From positions 3,472,001 through 3,536,000 of the forward strand of contig NZ_LR594671.1 in the NCBI RefSeq assembly GCF_901827185.1: DNA of 64,000 bases. The letters run 5' to 3'. Source of the DNA: Variovorax sp. PBL-E5 (GTDB taxonomy: Bacteria; Pseudomonadota; Gammaproteobacteria; Burkholderiales; Burkholderiaceae_C). Both the position numbers and the translations under genes were made by a program. Under the pieces are notes generated by a model. That model had not been told where the DNA came from, did no database searches, and was given only the letters and a program-made list of their open reading frames with translations. Position 1 is the first letter of the stretch. Each line of letters begins with the position of its first letter. Positions 42,794-51,012 of the stretch are shown piece after piece.

Positions 42794-43378
42794 ATGCGCA
42801 ACCGCTCTCCCCTTCCCCTTCCGTCCCGGCGCCTTGTGCTGCGCGCGCTGCTGGGCGCTGCCGCGCTGCCGGCGCCGTTCGCGGCGCTGGCCGGCTTCAA
42901 TTTCTTCACCAGCGAGTACACCGCCACCCGGCAGGAGCTGCAAGCCCAGATCGCCAGGCACTTTCCGGTGCAGCGGCGCTATGCCGAGATCTTCACCGTC
43001 GGCCTGCGCGATCCGCAACTCGGGCTCGACGCGCGCAGCAATCGCGCGGCGATCACCGCGGCGCTGTCCATCGAGAGCCCCTTGCTGCGGCCGTCGCCGG
43101 TGGAAGGCATCGTCACGGTCAGCAGCGCACTGCGCTACGACCCGGCCACCCGCGCGCTGCGACTCGACCATCCGGAGGCCGAGCGCTTCGAACTGCAGGG
43201 CGTGACAGGGCGCGACGCCGAGCGGCTGCAGCAGATCGGCACGGTCGTCGCCCAGGAGCTGTTGCGCGACCAGCCCCTGCGCACCTTCACCGCGCAGGAA
43301 CTCACCGTGGGCCGCAAGACCTACGAGATCGGCGACATCACGGTGCAGGACGACGGCATCACGGTCCAGCTCAAATGA
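42794..43378 (+). CDS. DUF1439 family exported protein
   Basis: The protein has 194 aa. The N-terminus RRLVLRALLGAAALPAPFAALA has a twin-arginine-like start and a cut near ALA. The mature part reads FNFFTSEYTATRQELQAQIARHFPVQRRY and ends KTYEIGDITVQDDGITVQLK, typical of DUF1439, a barrel fold related to lipid-binding (YceB-like) domains. It is 14 nt upstream of the phosphodiesterase lipoprotein. An upstream in-frame start at 42743 would add a non-signal stretch and is less likely. Confidence 0.82.
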   Translation: MRNRSPLPLPSRRLVLRALLGAAALPAPFAALAGFNFFTSEYTATRQELQAQIARHFPVQRRYAEIFTVGLRDPQLGLDARSNRAAITAALSIESPLLRPSPVEGIVTVSSALRYDPATRALRLDHPEAERFELQGVTGRDAERLQQIGTVVAQELLRDQPLRTFTAQELTVGRKTYEIGDITVQDDGITVQLK

Positions 43379-43391
43379 CCCCGGAGACCCG

Positions 43392-44414
43392 ATGAAGGAT
43401 TTTCTTTCCCGCGCAGCACTGCGCCGCAGCGCGGCATGCTGCGCGCCCTGGCTGATGGCTGCATCGCTGCTCGCAGGCTGTGCGGCCTCGGGGCGCGACG
43501 CGCCCTATCGGCTCGACCTGGAAGCGCACCGCGGCGGCCGCGCGCTCGCACCCGAGAACACGCTGACCGCGTTCTCCAACGCGGTCGGCATCGGCGTCAC
43601 CACGCTCGAACTCGACATCGGCCTCACGGCCGACGGCGTGGTCGTGATCTCGCACGACATGGCGCTCAACCCCGACCACACGCGCGATGCGACCGGCGCC
43701 TTCCTCAAGGGCAAAGGGCCGCCGATCCATGCGCTCACGCTGGCACAGCTGCAGACCTACGACGTCGGCCGCATCGATCCCGCGAGCAGCTACGGCAAGC
43801 CCTTCCCCAATCAGGTGCCGCACGATGGCGAACGCATCCCGACGCTGGCGTCGCTGTTCGAGCGCATGCGCGCACTCGGCGCGAACCAGGTCCGCTTCAA
43901 TATCGAGACCAAGGTCGATCCCACACAGCCCGATTTGACCGCAGCGCCGGAGCCGATGGTGCGCGCCCTGCTGGCCGAGATCGACAAGGCGGGCGTGGCA
44001 TCGCGTGTGACGATCCAGAGCTTCGACTGGCGCACACTCGATCTCGTCGGCCAATGGGCGCCGCAATTGCCGCGCGCCTACCTCACGAGCGCGCGAACCG
44101 TGCAGGACAGCCGCTGGACCGCGGGCCTGCGGCTCGAGGACGCGGGCTCGACGCCGAAGCTGGTCCGAAAGGCCGCCGGCGACGGCAAGGGCATGGTGGT
44201 CTGGTCGCCGTCGTTCAACGACCTCAGCGCACCGCTCGTGCAGGAAGCCCATGTGCTCGGCTTGCAGGTGCTGCCCTGGACGGTCGACCGCCGCGCCGAC
44301 ATGGAACGGCTGATGGACTGGGACGTGGACGGCATCATCACCGACGATCCCGTGCTGCTGCGCGAGGTGATGAACGATCGCCGCATCGCGCTGCCGGCCG
44401 CACTCGGCCGCTGA
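43392..44414 (+). CDS. Glycerophosphodiester phosphodiesterase lipoprotein (GDPD)
   Basis: The protein has 340 aa. A signal peptide ends in the lipobox LLAGC (Cys31), so it is membrane-attached. The GDPD motifs are EAHRGGRALAPENTLTAFS (HRG), ELDIGLTADGVVVISHDMAL and FNIETKV. It cleaves glycerophosphodiesters to glycerol-3-phosphate and an alcohol. This resembles periplasmic GlpQ, but the exact substrate is uncertain. It follows DUF1439 by 14 nt. Confidence 0.9.
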   Translation: MKDFLSRAALRRSAACCAPWLMAASLLAGCAASGRDAPYRLDLEAHRGGRALAPENTLTAFSNAVGIGVTTLELDIGLTADGVVVISHDMALNPDHTRDATGAFLKGKGPPIHALTLAQLQTYDVGRIDPASSYGKPFPNQVPHDGERIPTLASLFERMRALGANQVRFNIETKVDPTQPDLTAAPEPMVRALLAEIDKAGVASRVTIQSFDWRTLDLVGQWAPQLPRAYLTSARTVQDSRWTAGLRLEDAGSTPKLVRKAAGDGKGMVVWSPSFNDLSAPLVQEAHVLGLQVLPWTVDRRADMERLMDWDVDGIITDDPVLLREVMNDRRIALPAALGR

Positions 44415-44430
44415 GCGACGCGGGCCGGGC

Positions 44431-44904
44431 TCACACGTGGCGCGCGGCTCGCGTGCGCGGCGCGCCTGCGAGCGGCTGCCGGTCGGCGCGCGCGTGCAGC
44501 GTCTCGATGATGTGGCAATGCGCGTCGGTGCCGTCGCAGCAGTCGCGCAGCGCGATGAGGTCCTTCTCGAGCGAGCGCAGCTCGCGCAGCCGCTCGCGCA
44601 CATGGCCCAGATGGGCGTCGAGCGCCACGCAGGCCGTATCGCAGTCGGCCTTGCGGCGCAGATCGAGCCCGAGCAGCGTGCGCACTTCGTCGAGCGACAT
44701 GTCCATCGCGCGGCAGAGGCGAATGAAGCGCAGCCGGTGCACGTCGGCATCGGTGTAGAGCCGGTAGCTGTTGTCGCCGCGGGCCTGCGGCGCGATCAGC
44801 GCTTCCCTCTCGTAATAGCGGATGTTGGCCGCGGTCACGCCGCTGCGGGCGGCGGCCTCGCCGATGCGGTAACCCTGCGCGCCGGGCGGCTTTGCGACTG
44901 GCAT
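44431..44904 (-). CDS. cadR: MerR-family Cd(II)/Pb(II)-responsive regulator (CadR-like)
   Basis: The protein has 157 aa. MerR helix-turn-helix GYRIGEAAARSGVTAANIRYYERE, and metal Cys positions in KADCDTACVAL and DCCDGTDAHCHI (the CadR/PbrR arrangement). ATG at 44904 begins MPVAKPPGAQGYRIGE. It is divergent from a cation transporter gene and most likely activates it when Cd, Pb or Zn is bound. An upstream start at 44961 would overlap the transporter gene's start and is less likely. Confidence 0.9.
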   Translation of the reverse strand: MPVAKPPGAQGYRIGEAAARSGVTAANIRYYEREALIAPQARGDNSYRLYTDADVHRLRFIRLCRAMDMSLDEVRTLLGLDLRRKADCDTACVALDAHLGHVRERLRELRSLEKDLIALRDCCDGTDAHCHIIETLHARADRQPLAGAPRTRAARHV

Positions 44905-44907
44905 GGC

Positions 44908-44938
44908 TTGACCTTCGAGTGGCTTCAACGTTTCCAAT
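44908..44938 (+). promoter_or_regulatory. Putative MerR/CadR-controlled promoter of the cation transporter
   Basis: A -35-like TTGACC (44908-44913) is followed by an imperfect dyad (ACCTTCGAG and CTTCAACGT, 6 of 9 matching around TGG) and then TCCAAT (44933-44938) as a weak -10, about 19 bp from the -35. Long 19-20 bp spacers with a central dyad are typical of MerR-family promoters. It lies between the divergent cadR and transporter starts. Confidence 0.55.
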
Positions 44939-44959
44939 GGTGGCAGCTCCGGAGAAACC

Positions 44960-45616
44960 ATGTCTGCAAACTGCCATCACGACGGTTGTCATGACCACGA
45001 ACACCTGTCGGCCGCCGACACGCCACGCTACCGCCGCGTGCTGTGGATCGCGCTGGCGCTCAACGCCGCCATGTTCGCGATCGAGATCGGCGGCGGTTTC
45101 CGCTCCGGCTCGGTCTCGCTGCTGGCCGACGCGATCGACTTCTTCGGCGATGCCGCGAACTACGGCGTGACGCTCGCGGTGTTATCGGCCGGCCTCGCGT
45201 GGCGCGCCCGCGCGGCCGTGCTCAAGGGCGGCACCATGCTGCTCTTCGGCCTCTTCGTGGCGGGTCGGACGATCTGGTCGGTGATGCATGGCGTGTCGCC
45301 CGAACCGCTGACCATGGGCGTGATCGGCACCGTGGCGCTGGCGGTGAATCTGGGCGTCGCCGTGCTGCTCTACGCCTTTCGCGAAGGCGACGCCAACATG
45401 CGCAGCGTCTGGCTGTGCTCGCGCAACGACGCGATCGGCAATGTCGCGGTGATGATCGCCGCGCTGGGCGTCTTCGGCACCGGCACCGCATGGCCCGATC
45501 TCGCGGTGGCCGCGGTGATGGGCGCGCTGGCGGTCAGCGGCGGCGCGTCGGTGCTGCGGCAGGCGCGCGGCGAGCTCGGCCTTGCGCAGGGCGGCGACAG
45601 CCGAAGCCGCGTGTAA
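44960..45616 (+). CDS. Cation diffusion facilitator-type metal efflux protein
   Basis: The protein has 218 aa and is an inner-membrane transporter with about six helices. The N-terminal MSANCHHDGCHDHEH is rich in His/Cys and likely metal-binding. The TM2 metal site is LLADAIDFFGDAANY (D..D) and TM5 is NDAIGNVAVM, with Asn where His or Asp usually stands. It is shorter than most CDF proteins and lacks the cytoplasmic domain. It is divergent from cadR, so Zn/Cd/Pb export is likely. Confidence 0.88.
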   Translation: MSANCHHDGCHDHEHLSAADTPRYRRVLWIALALNAAMFAIEIGGGFRSGSVSLLADAIDFFGDAANYGVTLAVLSAGLAWRARAAVLKGGTMLLFGLFVAGRTIWSVMHGVSPEPLTMGVIGTVALAVNLGVAVLLYAFREGDANMRSVWLCSRNDAIGNVAVMIAALGVFGTGTAWPDLAVAAVMGALAVSGGASVLRQARGELGLAQGGDSRSRV

Positions 45617-45652
45617 CGCCGACCTTCGCGCGGCGTCCGATAATCGCCGGCG

Positions 45653-46702
45653 ATGTCCGAACAATCCAGCTCCCCGACCTCGCGCGCGAGCGCCGGCAAC
45701 GACGCACGCCGCGATGCCGGCGCTATCACCGATGTCGCCGGCATCGAGGTCGGCCATTTCAGCGACACGCGCCGGCCGACCGGTTGCACCGTGATCATCG
45801 CGCGCGACGGCGCCGTGGGCGGCGTCGACGTGCGCGGCGCGGCGCCCGGCACGCGTGAGACCGACCTGCTCGCACCGGGCAACCTCGTGCAGCAGGTGCA
45901 TGCCGTGATGCTGTCCGGCGGCAGCGCCTGGGGACTGGCCGCGGCCGACGGCGCGATGCGCTGGCTGGAAGAGCGCGGCGTCGGCCTCGACGTGCGCTTC
46001 GGCACGCTGCCGATCGTTCCTGCGGCCGTGCTCTTCGATCTGCCGGTCGGCGATGCGCGCATCCGGCCCGATGCGGCGGCCGGCTACGCGGCCTGCAAGG
46101 CGGCATCCCGCACGGCGCCGGCCGAGGGCAATGTCGGTGCCGGCAGCGGCGCGCTGGTGGGCAAGCTCTTCGGCCTGCATCGCGCGATGAAGGGCGGCAT
46201 CGGCAGTGCATCGGTCACGGTGAACGGTGTCACGGTCGGGGCGCTGATCGCTTGCAATGCGCTCGGCGACGTCATCGATCCGGACACGGCCCAGGTCGTG
46301 GCCGGCGCGCGCACCGAGGATGGCCATGCCCTGCTCGACACGCGCCGTGCTCTCTTGCGCGGCGACCTGCCCAAGCCTCTCCTGGCCGGCACCAACACCA
46401 CGATCGGCGTGATCGCGACCGATGCGGCGCTCACCAAGGTGCAGGCCAATCGCCTCGCGACCGTCGCGCACGACGGGCTGGCACGGGCCATCAACCCGGT
46501 CCACACCATGAGCGACGGCGACACGCTGTTCGCGCTCGCCACCGGCCGAGTGCGGCTCGAAGGCGATGCGCCGGGCATGACGGTGCTGAGCACGATGGCG
46601 GCCGAGGTGGTGGCGATCGCGACAGTGCGCGCGGTGCGGGCGGCGCGATCGGTGCGGATTGGGGAGAGCTACTTTCCCTGCGCATCCGATTGCCCGCCAT
46701 AG
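45653..46702 (+). CDS. P1-family (DmpA-like) aminopeptidase
   Basis: The protein has 349 aa. The self-processed Ntn-hydrolase family S58/P1 has its nucleophile in AGTNTTIGVIATDAALTK (cleavage before a Thr). ITDVAGIEVGHFSDTRRPTG and the motif GNLVQQVHAVMLSGGSAWGL are typical. It releases N-terminal or beta-amino residues, depending on the member. It has no signal peptide and starts 37 nt after the transporter gene, perhaps on the same transcript. Confidence 0.88.
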   Translation: MSEQSSSPTSRASAGNDARRDAGAITDVAGIEVGHFSDTRRPTGCTVIIARDGAVGGVDVRGAAPGTRETDLLAPGNLVQQVHAVMLSGGSAWGLAAADGAMRWLEERGVGLDVRFGTLPIVPAAVLFDLPVGDARIRPDAAAGYAACKAASRTAPAEGNVGAGSGALVGKLFGLHRAMKGGIGSASVTVNGVTVGALIACNALGDVIDPDTAQVVAGARTEDGHALLDTRRALLRGDLPKPLLAGTNTTIGVIATDAALTKVQANRLATVAHDGLARAINPVHTMSDGDTLFALATGRVRLEGDAPGMTVLSTMAAEVVAIATVRAVRAARSVRIGESYFPCASDCPP

Positions 46703-46711
46703 AAGCCGCTT

Positions 46712-46936
46712 TCAAGGCTCTTCTTTGTCAAACTTCTCGCGCACAGCGCTCAAGAACTCCTGAACCACAAACCACGATGTCAAACCGCAGGTCCCACATA
46801 TGCGGAGACGATAACGTGGATTTTTTAGCCACTCGGAAATCCCCAGAGGCAGAGAACTCGGAAAGACGCCCCCTCCAGCACTGATTTCCGTCACATAGTG
46901 GTCGTTGCTCGAGCAATTGCTGCAAACTGTTTTCAC
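46712..46936 (-). CDS. Zinc-ribbon-like mini-protein
   Basis: The protein has 74 aa from a GTG start at 46936, which stands just after GAGGAGGGGAA. An ATG 11 codons upstream lacks a ribosome-binding site. Two CxxC pairs, VCSNCSSNDHY and ICGTCGLTSW, could hold one zinc. A short acidic C-terminus follows (SAVREKFDKEEP). Base composition is visibly AT-richer than the flanks (about half GC over 46801-46860). No family recognised. It lies downstream of the LuxR gene on the same strand. Confidence 0.55.
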   Translation of the reverse strand: MKTVCSNCSSNDHYVTEISAGGGVFPSSLPLGISEWLKNPRYRLRICGTCGLTSWFVVQEFLSAVREKFDKEEP

Positions 46937-47071
46937 TTCCCCTCCTCGTTTGGCGCAGTCATTCAGCAATCATCGCGTCACGGTCCGCCGATTGGATTGC
47001 CCATTGTGTCAAGGGCAGGCATAGACACACCCCCAGCCACTCTCGGGTTTGGCATGGCACTCCAAGAGAAC

Positions 47072-47088
47072 TCAATGACCCGATCGGG
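47072..47088. promoter_or_regulatory. Copy A of a 17-nt motif shared with the GG-peptide promoter
   Basis: TCAATGACCCGATCGGG here is the exact reverse complement of 51016-51032. It covers the last codons and stop of the leftward LuxR gene and is about 140 nt upstream of the zinc-ribbon gene. Copy B contains a perfect 16-bp palindrome, while here the palindrome has one changed end. It may be a regulator-binding site or a remnant of a shared insertion boundary. Confidence 0.4.
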
Positions 47089-47854
47089 GAAATTGACGCA
47101 CGGTAGATATTTTGTTAACTCCGGCATCAACCAATGACAGAAGATGCGCGAGCTCCGTTCGATTGCGCACGCCCACCCTTCGCATCAGAAGCGCCAACTG
47201 GCGCTTGACTGTCTCGGCACTCTTGCAGAGCAGCCGGCCGATCTCTTTGTTGGTCTTGCCTTGCAGCACCCAGCCAGTGATCGCGTGCTCCGCAGGTGTC
47301 AGTGCCTTCAGAACAGCAGCCCAATCGGCCGCCTCCGCCGCGCCTCGACGAAGGCCGCTCAACGCAGCGTGGACATGCGGCATCACCTTGCGCTGAAGGA
47401 AGTGGCGATGCGATTCCGGGACCGGCTTCACGTCGTAAAACGCCGCGGTCGTCAAAAGCAGTTCCTGACCTTCGCCTTCGAAGTGCGCAAGCCCCAGCAA
47501 GTTTCGCCAGCCCGTGCTTCGGAAGCTGGCGAGCCAGGCACCGTCGATCTCGGGCACGACGTGGTCGACGGCGAAATATTCAGGTTCCCCACTTCGCATC
47601 AGGCGCGTCTGGATCGGACTTCGCAGATTGCCGCCCGCACACTCGATCGCTGCCAGATACGTCGAAGGCACGCCGAAGCTCCATAGCTGGATCGCAGCAT
47701 ACCCTCCGGAATGGGCGACCGACTGACCGCACAGCATCGCCCGATGAGGCAGCACGGCCTGGAGCGGCCCATCCACCCATGTCTTCAGCGACTCGGCATC
47801 GACAACGTGACGGACGCTGCCAGCCAGAACGTCCTCAGTCGTTTCGGTTTTCAT
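47072..47854 (-). CDS. LuxR-family transcriptional regulator, EpsA-like
   Basis: The protein has 260 aa. The C-terminal GerE helix-turn-helix is LTPAEHAITGWVLQGKTNKE then SAETVKRQLALLMRRVG. The N-terminal 180 residues have no receiver Asp. Their pattern SLKTWVDGPLQAVLPHRAMLCGQ resembles the EpsA regulators that accompany XrtB/PEP-CTERM exopolysaccharide systems. The start at 47854 has GGGAG about 7 nt upstream. No exosortase gene is in the window. The last codons contain motif A. Confidence 0.83.
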   Translation of the reverse strand: MKTETTEDVLAGSVRHVVDAESLKTWVDGPLQAVLPHRAMLCGQSVAHSGGYAAIQLWSFGVPSTYLAAIECAGGNLRSPIQTRLMRSGEPEYFAVDHVVPEIDGAWLASFRSTGWRNLLGLAHFEGEGQELLLTTAAFYDVKPVPESHRHFLQRKVMPHVHAALSGLRRGAAEAADWAAVLKALTPAEHAITGWVLQGKTNKEIGRLLCKSAETVKRQLALLMRRVGVRNRTELAHLLSLVDAGVNKISTVRQFPRSGH

Positions 47855-47969
47855 TTTTTGACTCCCTTGCGTTTCGCACGCGCTTTGTAACCGAACCGGC
47901 CCGGAAAGCAACTGAAAATGCCGCTGCCGCGCCCGCGGTGACAGCACCCGAGTTTTTTCACCTCACGCC

Positions 47970-49373
47970 ATGCCCCGATCCATCCGCCTCTTCCTCCTCA
48001 CGATCCGCGACCTGGTCGCCTCCGCCGGGCCGATCGTGTTCATCGCCATCGGGCTGCTGGTCGCAGCCTACTGGTGGCTGGACCCGCAGCCGCCCAAGCG
48101 CGTGACGCTCGCGACCGGGCCAGCGGGTAGCGCCTATGCGGAGTTCGGCAAGCGCTATGCGAACGCGCTCAAGGCGAACGGGATCGAGGTGGATCTGAAA
48201 CCCACGGACGGCTCGCAGGACAACCTGCAGCTGCTGCGCGACGGCAAGGCCGACGTCGCCTTCGTGCGCGGCGGCAGCGCCGATCCGGTGAAGGACGAGG
48301 AGGCCGGCCTGACATCGCTCGGCAGCCTGTTCTACGAGCCGCTCTGGTTCTTCTATCGCACCGATGCGGCACGCAAGATCGATCGCAAGACCGCAACGCT
48401 GAACTCGCTCACGCAGCTCAAGGATCTGCGCGTCAACGTCGACAAGCCCGGCAGCGGCGTGCCGGACATCATGGATCGGATGTTCCGTGCCAACCACATG
48501 GACCCGCAGGCGCTGCAGCTGTCCAACCTCGAACAGACGCCGGCCACCGAAGCGCTGCAGGCCGGCCTGCTCGACGTGGTGGTGCTCGCCTCGGCGCCGC
48601 AGTCGCCGCTGGTGCAACGCCTGCTGCGTGCGCCCGACATCCAGCTGATGGATTTCGGCCAGAGCGATGCCTATTCACGCCGCTTCGCCTTCCTGCAGCC
48701 GGTGACGCTGCCGCGCGGCGTGGTCGATCTGGCGGCCGACCTGCCGCCGCACGACGTGTCGCTGCTGGCCGCGACGACCTCCCTGCTCGCGCGCGAACAG
48801 ACCCATCCCGCGCTGCGCCAGCTGTTCGCGCAGGCCGCGCAGACGCTGCACGGCGATGCCGGCTGGTTCAATCGCGCACGCGACTTTCCCAACACCCGCA
48901 CCAGCGAGCTGCCGGTCAGCCCCGAGGGCGATCGGGCCATCAACGGCACGCCGCCCTTCTGGCAGCGCTACCTGCCCTTCTGGGCCAGCAACCTGATCGA
49001 ACGCATGTGGCTGGTGCTCGGCGGCTTGCTGGTCCTGATGCTGCCGCTGAGCCGCGTGGTGCCGCCGCTCTACCAGTTCCGCGTGCGCCGGCGCGTGTTC
49101 CGCTGGTATGCGCGGCTGCGCGACGTGGAGCACAAGCTCGATGCGCACGAGGGCGACCGCACATCGCTGCTCAAGGAACTCGACCACCTGGACCACGTGG
49201 TCAACAGGGTCGTCGTGCCGCTCTCGTATGCCGAGGAGCTTTACGCTTTGCGCAACAACATCCACACGGTCCGCAAGCGCGTCGCGGCAGCCTTCTCGCA
49301 AACGAATCCGGATCCTGACGAGCTCTCTTCCAAAACGGGCCCCCGCATCGCGGCGCTCAAGGACACGAATTGA
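47970..49373 (+). CDS. Membrane-anchored TAXI-family solute-binding protein
   Basis: The protein has 467 aa. An N-terminal helix (IVFIAIGLLVAAYWWL) anchors a periplasmic TAXI domain (VTLATGPAGSAYAEFGKRYA to about residue 325). A second helix (MWLVLGGLLVLMLPLSRVVP, about 350-370) follows, and then a cytoplasmic helical tail of about 95 residues. Free TAXI binding proteins lack the second helix and tail. There is no TRAP permease next to it. GC content is normal for the window, unlike the flanking patches. The end overlaps the convergent lipoprotein gene by 17 nt. Confidence 0.85.
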   Translation: MPRSIRLFLLTIRDLVASAGPIVFIAIGLLVAAYWWLDPQPPKRVTLATGPAGSAYAEFGKRYANALKANGIEVDLKPTDGSQDNLQLLRDGKADVAFVRGGSADPVKDEEAGLTSLGSLFYEPLWFFYRTDAARKIDRKTATLNSLTQLKDLRVNVDKPGSGVPDIMDRMFRANHMDPQALQLSNLEQTPATEALQAGLLDVVVLASAPQSPLVQRLLRAPDIQLMDFGQSDAYSRRFAFLQPVTLPRGVVDLAADLPPHDVSLLAATTSLLAREQTHPALRQLFAQAAQTLHGDAGWFNRARDFPNTRTSELPVSPEGDRAINGTPPFWQRYLPFWASNLIERMWLVLGGLLVLMLPLSRVVPPLYQFRVRRRVFRWYARLRDVEHKLDAHEGDRTSLLKELDHLDHVVNRVVVPLSYAEELYALRNNIHTVRKRVAAAFSQTNPDPDELSSKTGPRIAALKDTN

Positions 49374-50169
49374 TCCTCTGCCCAGACTCTCTCGTCTGCG
49401 CCTCCAGCATGGAGCGGACGGAATCGTCGATCGGCAAAGCGACGACCGTGACACCGAAGTCGTCCTTGGCCCGGCGCAGATAGGCCTCGCTGCCGTATCC
49501 CGCCGGCAGCTCTACATGGCAGACGCCAAAGAGTTCCAGCCCCTGGCGGTCGTATGTCCACAGATGCCCGAGATAAGTCGGCTCCTGGCCAGCGCGCGTG
49601 AGGTATTCGCTGACACCGGTCGACAAGTAGAAGCTCTTCTGCATCGGGCGCAGGGCCTTGCTATATCGGTAGTCGGCCAGCTTGGCAGCATCCTCGCTCA
49701 GCGCCCTCTCCTGATTCGACAAAGGGCTCCCGAGCCTCAACTTCTCCTCGATCATCGCGTACTGCAGATCTCTTTCCCTGAAGTTCTTTTGCTCCGCGCC
49801 GCCGTGCCAGGCAACCACACCCGGCGAGAGGACGATCTTTTTTCGGGCGCCAATGAAGACATAGTTCGCACAGCTCGACAAGCATCGCTTCTCGATCTGA
49901 ATCGTGATTCCCTTGGCGTTCAGCCACGTTCCCAGTCTGATCGCCGCAATAGGCTCACCGCCCACGGAGTCGATGACCAACTTGGTGATATCCCTCGAGC
50001 CGACCTGTTCGAAAAAACGCTGAACCGATTGCTCCGTGATCAGTCCATCGAAGCTCGCAACACCATCGCCTGCCGTGCGAGAGTGGACGTCGAGCTGACC
50101 GCAGCCACTCGCAGCCCCGAGGATAAGGACCGCGATCACGAACCTGCGGCACAGTCTATGGGATGACAT
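49357..50169 (-). CDS. COG3904-like ClpP-fold lipoprotein
   Basis: The protein has 270 aa. A signal peptide ends with LGAASGC (Cys22), so it is lipid-modified. The ClpP/crotonase-like part shows IDSVGGEPIAAIRLGTWLNAK, then Ser in RCLSSCANYVFIGA and His in VVAWHGGAEQKN, as in the SDH-type Clp-fold proteins of COG3904. A helical region and ELPAGYGSEAYLRRAKDD follow. Predicted role: periplasmic or outer-membrane-side protease-like factor. It overlaps the small membrane protein gene by 14 nt in the same direction. Confidence 0.7.
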   Translation of the reverse strand: MSSHRLCRRFVIAVLILGAASGCGQLDVHSRTAGDGVASFDGLITEQSVQRFFEQVGSRDITKLVIDSVGGEPIAAIRLGTWLNAKGITIQIEKRCLSSCANYVFIGARKKIVLSPGVVAWHGGAEQKNFRERDLQYAMIEEKLRLGSPLSNQERALSEDAAKLADYRYSKALRPMQKSFYLSTGVSEYLTRAGQEPTYLGHLWTYDRQGLELFGVCHVELPAGYGSEAYLRRAKDDFGVTVVALPIDDSVRSMLEAQTRESGQRINSCP

Positions 50170-50461
50170 GCACCGAAGTCTGTGTCTTTTTATCGCGGAA
50201 GACGATATCGAATTTTCGATAGCGCCTCGACAACGTGTACCGCAATGCGAGCAGGTGTCCGGCCAGCCCGGCGATCCATCCAATGACAGCGCCGGAAAGC
50301 CTTATCCGATCGGTCGAAACGCCGCCTATGAATTCACCAAAACCCAGGAGAGCCCCAAGTGCCGAGGCCAATGCGATGAAGACCGCTCCTGCGAACAACG
50401 AGGACAGCAGGAGTACGAGCCATACAGTCATCAGCCGCGGCCAAGTCAATTTTGATTCCAT
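50156..50461 (-). CDS. Small two-helix membrane protein, candidate accessory/immunity protein
   Basis: The protein has 101 aa. Two hydrophobic stretches: MTVWLVLLLSSLFAGAVFIA extended to about residue 35, and LSGAVIGWIAGLAGHLLALR near residue 60. The C-terminal part is polar and basic (YTLSRRYRKFDIVFRDKKTQ). The region is clearly AT-rich (about 43% GC at 50161-50220). It is encoded between the GG-peptide and the Clp-fold lipoprotein, all leftward, so a shared transcript is likely. No family recognised. Confidence 0.6.
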   Translation of the reverse strand: MESKLTWPRLMTVWLVLLLSSLFAGAVFIALASALGALLGFGEFIGGVSTDRIRLSGAVIGWIAGLAGHLLALRYTLSRRYRKFDIVFRDKKTQTSVHVIP

Positions 50462-50557
50462 GCGCAAATCCTCGCGAGTGTCTCTGCGCGTCAAGCCAAG
50501 ATGCACGCCCGGCCGGGATGCAGCCTTCCCGGAGGTCTGTTGCCGCGCGAAGGATTG

Positions 50558-50932
50558 TCAGGGGCCGTCGCCGCCTGGATTTGGATCGCCCATCTGATTG
50601 CTTCCCGGCAAGGAAGGCGGGTCGCCGAGTACGCCACAGATTCCGTTGACGACCGCATTGCACGCGATGGTCGCCATCTGTCCAGCGATGTTTCCGAGCG
50701 TAGCGCATGAAGCCGGGGTCGTTCCTTCTGTCGCCGCGTTGCAGGCAGCGGCAGCGGCTGCGGCCGCTGCCGCACCCGTCGCGGCACATGCCGCGGAGGC
50801 GCTGCATGAACTATCGCCGTCTCCGCCCCCGTCATCGCCTCCAGATACCAGCAGCAACTCTTCGTCGGACAGCAGCCGGAACATTCCGTAGCGTTCGGAG
50901 AGCATTTCCTCGGTGTGCCTGCTCATTTGCAT
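50558..50932 (-). CDS. Double-glycine leader peptide precursor, Ala-rich with six cysteines
   Basis: The protein has 124 aa. The N-terminal 32 residues end in LLSDEELLLVSGG, a double-glycine leader recognised by C39-peptidase ABC exporters (bacteriocin/microcin class II type). The core of about 92 residues begins DDGGGDGD, contains a ten-alanine run and six Cys (about 43, 49, 64, 76, 91, 99), and ends in a Gly/Pro/Asp tail. GAGGAG lies 5 nt before the first ATG (50932). It is followed by the small membrane protein and the lipoprotein. No exporter gene is in the window. The core matches no bacteriocin I know. Confidence 0.72.
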   Translation of the reverse strand: MQMSRHTEEMLSERYGMFRLLSDEELLLVSGGDDGGGDGDSSCSASAACAATGAAAAAAAAAACNAATEGTTPASCATLGNIAGQMATIACNAVVNGICGVLGDPPSLPGSNQMGDPNPGGDGP

Positions 50933-51012
50933 CCCTACTCCTCATTGGATCGCCCGACTTGGGGTCGGAGCCTTGATCAGGAAATGCAGGTGCATGCAAA
51001 TGAGCTAGCAAT

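Noticed and set aside
50513..50532. CCGGGA/TCCCGG hairpin between the GG-peptide and membrane protein genes
   Set aside because: Only 6 bp with no T tract. It could modulate expression but is too weak to call.
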